This document shows, piece after piece, positions 8,043 through 11,235 of a DNA stretch of 11,235 bases (positions are counted from its first letter, which is position 1; each line of letters starts with the position of its first letter). This DNA comes from an uncultured Mediterranea sp. (GTDB lineage Bacteria > Bacteroidota > Bacteroidia > Bacteroidales > Bacteroidaceae), in contig CAMGAL010000040.1 of the NCBI GenBank assembly GCA_946007445.1, forward strand, positions 1-11,235. The letters are read 5' to 3'. The position numbers were made by a program, and so were the translations under genes. The notes beneath the pieces were generated by a model. The model did not search any database. It was not told where the DNA came from and saw nothing but the letters and a program-made list of their open reading frames with translations.

Positions 8043-9683
8043 ATGTATAAGAAATTAGCATCAACCATTCTCCTCGCAGCTCTGGCTGTGGTGCAGGGAT
8101 GGGCCTGTACAAACCTGATTGTCGGTAAGAACGCCTCGAAAGACGGCTCAACCATCGTATCCTACTCGGCCGACTCCTATGGACTCTATGGCGAACTCTA
8201 TCACTTTCCTGCCGGCGTGCACAAGAAAGGCACCATGGTGGACATCTACGAGTGGGACACGGGCAAGTATCTGGGACAAGTGGAGCAGGCCCGACAGACC
8301 TACAACGTGATAGGCAATATGAACGAGTTTCAGCTGACCATCGGCGAGACCACCTTTGGCGGACGGCCCGAACTGGTGGACACCACTGCCGTCATCGACT
8401 ACGGTAGCTTGATTTATCTGGCCTTGCAACGTTCGCGCACGGCACGCGAGGCCATCAAGGTCATGACCAACCTGGTGCAGGAGTATGGCTACTACAGCAG
8501 CGGCGAGTCGTTTACGATAGCCGACCCCAACGAGGTGTGGATTATGGAGATGATAGGCAAAGGACCCGGCGTACGTGGAGCTGTCTGGGTGGCCATCCGC
8601 ATCCCCGACGACTGCATATCGGCCCATGCCAACCAAAGCCGCATTCACCAGTTCGACATGAATGACAAAGAGAATGTCTTGACCTCGGGCGACGTCATCT
8701 CCTTCGCCCGCGAAAAGGGCTACTTCACCGGTGTGAACAAAGACTTCAGCTTTGCCGATGCTTATGCGCCTTTGGACTTCGGCGCACGACGCTATTGCGA
8801 GGCGCGCGTATGGAGCTACTTCAATATGTTCACCGAGCGCGGTGCGGAGTTCTTACCTTATATTAAAGGTGAGACCAACCAGCCCATGCCGCTCTACGTG
8901 AAGCCTTCCCGCAAGCTCTCCGTGCAGGATGTGCAGCAGGCCATGCGCGACCACTACGAGGGCACAGCCTTGGACATCAGCCGCGACTTCGGCGCCGGTC
9001 CTTACCATGCCCCTTACAGATTGTCGCCTCTGTCGTTCGAGGTAGATGGCGAGACCTACTTCAACGAGCGCCCCATCTCCACCCAGCAGAGCGCCTTCGT
9101 CTTTGTGGCACAGATGCGTAGCACCATGCCCGATGCCGTGGGCGGCGTGTTGTGGTTTGGCATCGACGATGCCAACATGACGGTGTTCGTGCCCATCTAC
9201 TGCTGTACCGACCGCATTCCTGATGGCTATGGCCGCCCCGACGGTGCCGACTACATCACGTTCTCCTGGCGTTCGGCCTTCTGGCTCTTCAACTGGGTGG
9301 CCAATATGATTTACCAGCGCTACGACCTGATGATAGACGACATGAGGCAGGTGCAGAAGGATCTGGAAGGTAGCTTTGCAAATGCCCAACCTGGCATTGA
9401 ACAGGCAGCCCTGAATCTGATAGAGAAAGAGCCAGCCCGCGCCAAGGCCCTGCTCTCCTCGTATAGCTGCCAGATGGCTCAAGCTACCCTGGCCAGTTGG
9501 AAACGGCTGGGCGAGTTCCTGGTGGTGAAGTATAATGACGGCGTGGTGAAGCGCGTGAAGAACGGCGTCTTCGAACGAAACACCATTGGCCAACCTGCCA
9601 GGGTCATCCGACCGGGCTATCCGCAGGAGTTTCTTAAAGAATATGTAAAACAGACGGGCGACCGATATAAAATGCCGAAATAA
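8043..9683 (+). CDS. Secreted C69 (U34) family dipeptidase
   Basis: An N-terminal-nucleophile peptidase of the PepD type, expected to cleave dipeptides or short peptides outside the cytoplasm. The 546-residue product starts with a signal peptide: MYKKLAS, a hydrophobic core TILLAALAVVQ, then GWA before C22. Cleavage after A21 would expose Cys22, the expected catalytic N-terminal residue, in the family opening CTNLIVGKNASKDGSTIVSY (22-41). Other family-like stretches are NEFQLTIGETTFGGR (94-108), AREAIKVM (134-141), YYSSGESFTIADPNEVWIMEM (150-170; a conserved region before the core GxxxWVAxR), VWVAIRIPDDCISAHANQSRI (181-201) and MPDAVGGVLWFGIDD (362-376). No lipobox is present (W at -2), so a lipoprotein is unlikely. 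The C-terminal 150 residues are helical-looking. Start: the only Met before the signal peptide, directly after an A-rich leader. It sits 52 bases after the RelA/SpoT homologue and may be cotranscribed with it; substrate specificity cannot be read from sequence. Confidence 0.92.
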   Translation: MYKKLASTILLAALAVVQGWACTNLIVGKNASKDGSTIVSYSADSYGLYGELYHFPAGVHKKGTMVDIYEWDTGKYLGQVEQARQTYNVIGNMNEFQLTIGETTFGGRPELVDTTAVIDYGSLIYLALQRSRTAREAIKVMTNLVQEYGYYSSGESFTIADPNEVWIMEMIGKGPGVRGAVWVAIRIPDDCISAHANQSRIHQFDMNDKENVLTSGDVISFAREKGYFTGVNKDFSFADAYAPLDFGARRYCEARVWSYFNMFTERGAEFLPYIKGETNQPMPLYVKPSRKLSVQDVQQAMRDHYEGTALDISRDFGAGPYHAPYRLSPLSFEVDGETYFNERPISTQQSAFVFVAQMRSTMPDAVGGVLWFGIDDANMTVFVPIYCCTDRIPDGYGRPDGADYITFSWRSAFWLFNWVANMIYQRYDLMIDDMRQVQKDLEGSFANAQPGIEQAALNLIEKEPARAKALLSSYSCQMAQATLASWKRLGEFLVVKYNDGVVKRVKNGVFERNTIGQPARVIRPGYPQEFLKEYVKQTGDRYKMPK

Positions 9684-9685
9684 TA

Positions 9686-9716
9686 TTTGAATATTCAGAG
9701 ATACTTTCTATCTTTG
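9686..9716 (+). promoter_or_regulatory. Strong Bacteroidetes promoter of the phosphohexomutase gene
   Basis: TTTG (9686-9689) and TATCTTTG (9709-9716) match the -33 and -7 consensus exactly with a 19-base spacer. Transcription would start near 9720-9724, giving a leader of about 40 bases before the ATG at 9765. A perfect 10-bp palindrome TGAATATTCA (9688-9697) overlaps the -33 element and the start of the spacer, a place where a repressor could bind, though it may be chance in AT-rich DNA. The promoter starts immediately after the peptidase stop codon. Confidence 0.75.
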
Positions 9717-9764
9717 TCGGAAGAAACAAATTGAAATCATTAACTCTTAATAGTAAATAATAAT

Positions 9765-11235
9765 ATGGAAAATCAGGAACTCATTAAGCAAGTGACAGAA
9801 AAAGCCAAAAAATGGCTGACACCGGCATACGATGCTGAAACGCAGGCCGAAGTGAAACGGATGTTGGAAAACGAGGACAAGACGGAGCTGATAGAGTGCT
9901 TCTACAAGGACTTGGAATTTGGTACGGGCGGCCTGCGCGGTATCATGGGCGTAGGTAGCAACCGCATGAACATCTACACCGTAGGTGCTGCCACACAGGG
10001 ACTCTCCAACTACCTGAACAAGAACTTCAGCGACCTGGAGCAGATTTCCGTAGTAGTAGGTCACGACTGCCGCAACAACAGCCGCCTCTTCGCGGAGATT
10101 TCGGCCAACATCTTCTCGGCCAACGGCATCAAGGTCTACCTCTTCGAGGATATGCGTCCCACGCCTGAAATGTCGTTTGCCATCCGTCACCTGGGCTGCC
10201 AGAGCGGTATCATCCTGACAGCCTCACACAACCCCAAGGAGTACAACGGCTACATGGCTTTCTGGGCCGACGGTGCCCAGGTGCTGGCACCGCACGACAA
10301 GGGTATCATTGACGAGGTGAACAAGATTGCATCGGCTGCCGACATCAAGTTTGAGGGCAACAAGGAGCTGATTCAGATTATTGGCGAGGATGTGGACAGC
10401 GTCTATCTGGACAAGGTACACACCATCTCCATCGACCCGGAAGTCATCCGTCGTCAAAAGGATCTCTGCATTGTCTATACACCCATCCACGGCACAGGCA
10501 TGATGCTCATTCCGCGTGCCCTGAAGCAGTGGGGATTTGAGAATGTGCACTGCGTGCCCGAGCAGATGGTGAAGAGCGGAGATTTCCCCACGGTCATCTC
10601 TCCCAATCCTGAAAATGCAGAGGCTCTGGCCATGGCCATCAAGCTGGCGAAGGAGCTGGATGCCGACATCGTGATGGCCAGCGACCCCGATGCCGACCGT
10701 GTAGGTATGGCCTGCAAGAACGACAAGGGCGAGTGGGTGCTCATCAATGGTAACCAGACTGCCCTGCTGTTCCTCTACTACATCATCAAGAACCGCTTGG
10801 CTACGGGCAAGATGAAGCCCACCGACTTCATCGTGAAGACCATCGTGACAACCGAACTGATTAAGGCTGTGGCCGACAAGAACAACATTGAGATGCGCGA
10901 CTGCTACACCGGCTTCAAGTGGATAGCTCGCGAAATCCGTCTGAGCGAAGGCAAGCAGCAGTACATCGGCGGCGGTGAAGAGAGCTATGGCTTCCTGGCC
11001 GAAGACTTTGTACGTGATAAGGACGCCGTATCGGCTTGCACCTTGTTGGCCGAAATCTGCGCCTGGGCCAAGGACCAGGGCAAGACACTCTACGACATCC
11101 TGATGGAAATCTATGTAGAATATGGCTTCTCGAAGGAGACAACCGTCAATGTAGTAAAGCCCGGCAAGAGCGGCGCCGACGAAATCAAGGCCATGATGGA
11201 GAACTTCCGTGCCAACCCGCCGAAGGAAATCGGTG
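9765..11235 (+). CDS. Phosphoglucomutase/phosphomannomutase (alpha-D-phosphohexomutase, PGM2-like; 3' partial)
   Basis: Cytosolic enzyme that moves phosphate between C1 and C6 of hexoses (or C1 and C5 of pentoses in some PGM2-like members), linking glycolysis with nucleotide-sugar and polysaccharide synthesis. 490 residues are visible; the family usually has about 560-600, so roughly 90 C-terminal residues, mostly the phosphate-binding domain 4, lie beyond the window. Visible: FGTGGLRGIMG (52-62), VVVGHDCRNNS (97-107; GHD.R..S as in the PGM2 group), the phosphoserine loop TASHNPKEYNG (152-162) with catalytic Ser154, the metal loop DPDADR (307-312), and the sugar-binding GGGEESYGF (402-410). 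Position 164, normally Lys in SHNP..NG(Y/F)K, is Met here. The start ATG is preceded by an A-rich leader and a clear promoter and gives the family's usual N-terminus. Substrate preference (glucose, mannose or ribose phosphate) is not decided by these motifs. Confidence 0.93.
   Translation, partial: MENQELIKQVTEKAKKWLTPAYDAETQAEVKRMLENEDKTELIECFYKDLEFGTGGLRGIMGVGSNRMNIYTVGAATQGLSNYLNKNFSDLEQISVVVGHDCRNNSRLFAEISANIFSANGIKVYLFEDMRPTPEMSFAIRHLGCQSGIILTASHNPKEYNGYMAFWADGAQVLAPHDKGIIDEVNKIASAADIKFEGNKELIQIIGEDVDSVYLDKVHTISIDPEVIRRQKDLCIVYTPIHGTGMMLIPRALKQWGFENVHCVPEQMVKSGDFPTVISPNPENAEALAMAIKLAKELDADIVMASDPDADRVGMACKNDKGEWVLINGNQTALLFLYYIIKNRLATGKMKPTDFIVKTIVTTELIKAVADKNNIEMRDCYTGFKWIAREIRLSEGKQQYIGGGEESYGFLAEDFVRDKDAVSACTLLAEICAWAKDQGKTLYDILMEIYVEYGFSKETTVNVVKPGKSGADEIKAMMENFRANPPKEIG

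Noticed and set aside
8043..8108. C69 peptidase as a lipoprotein
   Set aside because: The residues before Cys22 are QGWA; Trp at -2 and no aliphatic residue at -3 do not fit a lipobox, and the Cys is the expected catalytic nucleophile.
1..11235. tRNA or rRNA genes, CRISPR arrays, insertion sequences, attachment sites, defence genes
   Set aside because: Reading both strands I found no cloverleaf sequence, regularly spaced repeats, transposase or integrase motifs, or terminal repeats; nearly all the DNA is used by six metabolic or regulatory genes.

Overview
The window looks like a core chromosomal segment of a Bacteroidales bacterium (Bacteroides/Prevotella-like, fairly GC-rich for that group). 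The evidence is a Bacteroidetes-restricted DUF4301 protein, a DUF4450-type large glycosidase-like protein, promoter elements of the Bacteroidetes TTTG / TAnnTTTG type, A-rich leaders without obvious Shine-Dalgarno sequences, and a long RelA/SpoT homologue and PGM2-like phosphohexomutase that read like Bacteroidales proteins. Genus-level placement is inference. I see no tRNA, rRNA, CRISPR array, insertion sequence, prophage or defence locus.

Layout: (1) positions 3-2759, plus strand: the 3' part of a large DUF4450/six-hairpin glycosidase-like protein whose start lies before the window. (2) 2760-2946: convergent intergenic spacer with a strong hairpin at 2884-2926 that works best as the terminator of the minus-strand genes. 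(3) 4154-5671 then 2947-4110, minus strand: a two-gene unit, DUF4301 protein followed by purT (formate-dependent GAR transformylase), 43 bases apart. (4) 5672-5767: divergent promoter region. (5) 5768-7990, plus: a full-length RelA/SpoT homologue (ppGpp synthetase) with an eroded hydrolase site. (6) 8043-9683, plus: a secreted family C69 (U34) dipeptidase. (7) 9765 to the window end, plus: a phosphoglucomutase/phosphomannomutase, cut by the window end, with its own clear Bacteroidetes promoter.

How the genes may fit together: PurT feeds purine synthesis, and the divergently transcribed RelA/SpoT homologue makes the alarmone (p)ppGpp from purine nucleotides, so purine supply and stringent control share one intergenic promoter region. 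DUF4301, which I argue resembles UDP-sugar pyrophosphorylases, and the phosphohexomutase would both act on sugar phosphates or nucleotide sugars. The C69 dipeptidase and the glycosidase-like protein fit a nutrient-scavenging gut or rumen anaerobe. These links are inference from neighbourhood.

I did not find an undescribed multi-gene system. The items most worth a second look are the UDPGP-like motif set in DUF4301, the RelA/SpoT homologue with three lost hydrolase residues but a basic RxRD synthetase loop, and a Lys-to-Met change ten residues after the catalytic serine of the phosphohexomutase.
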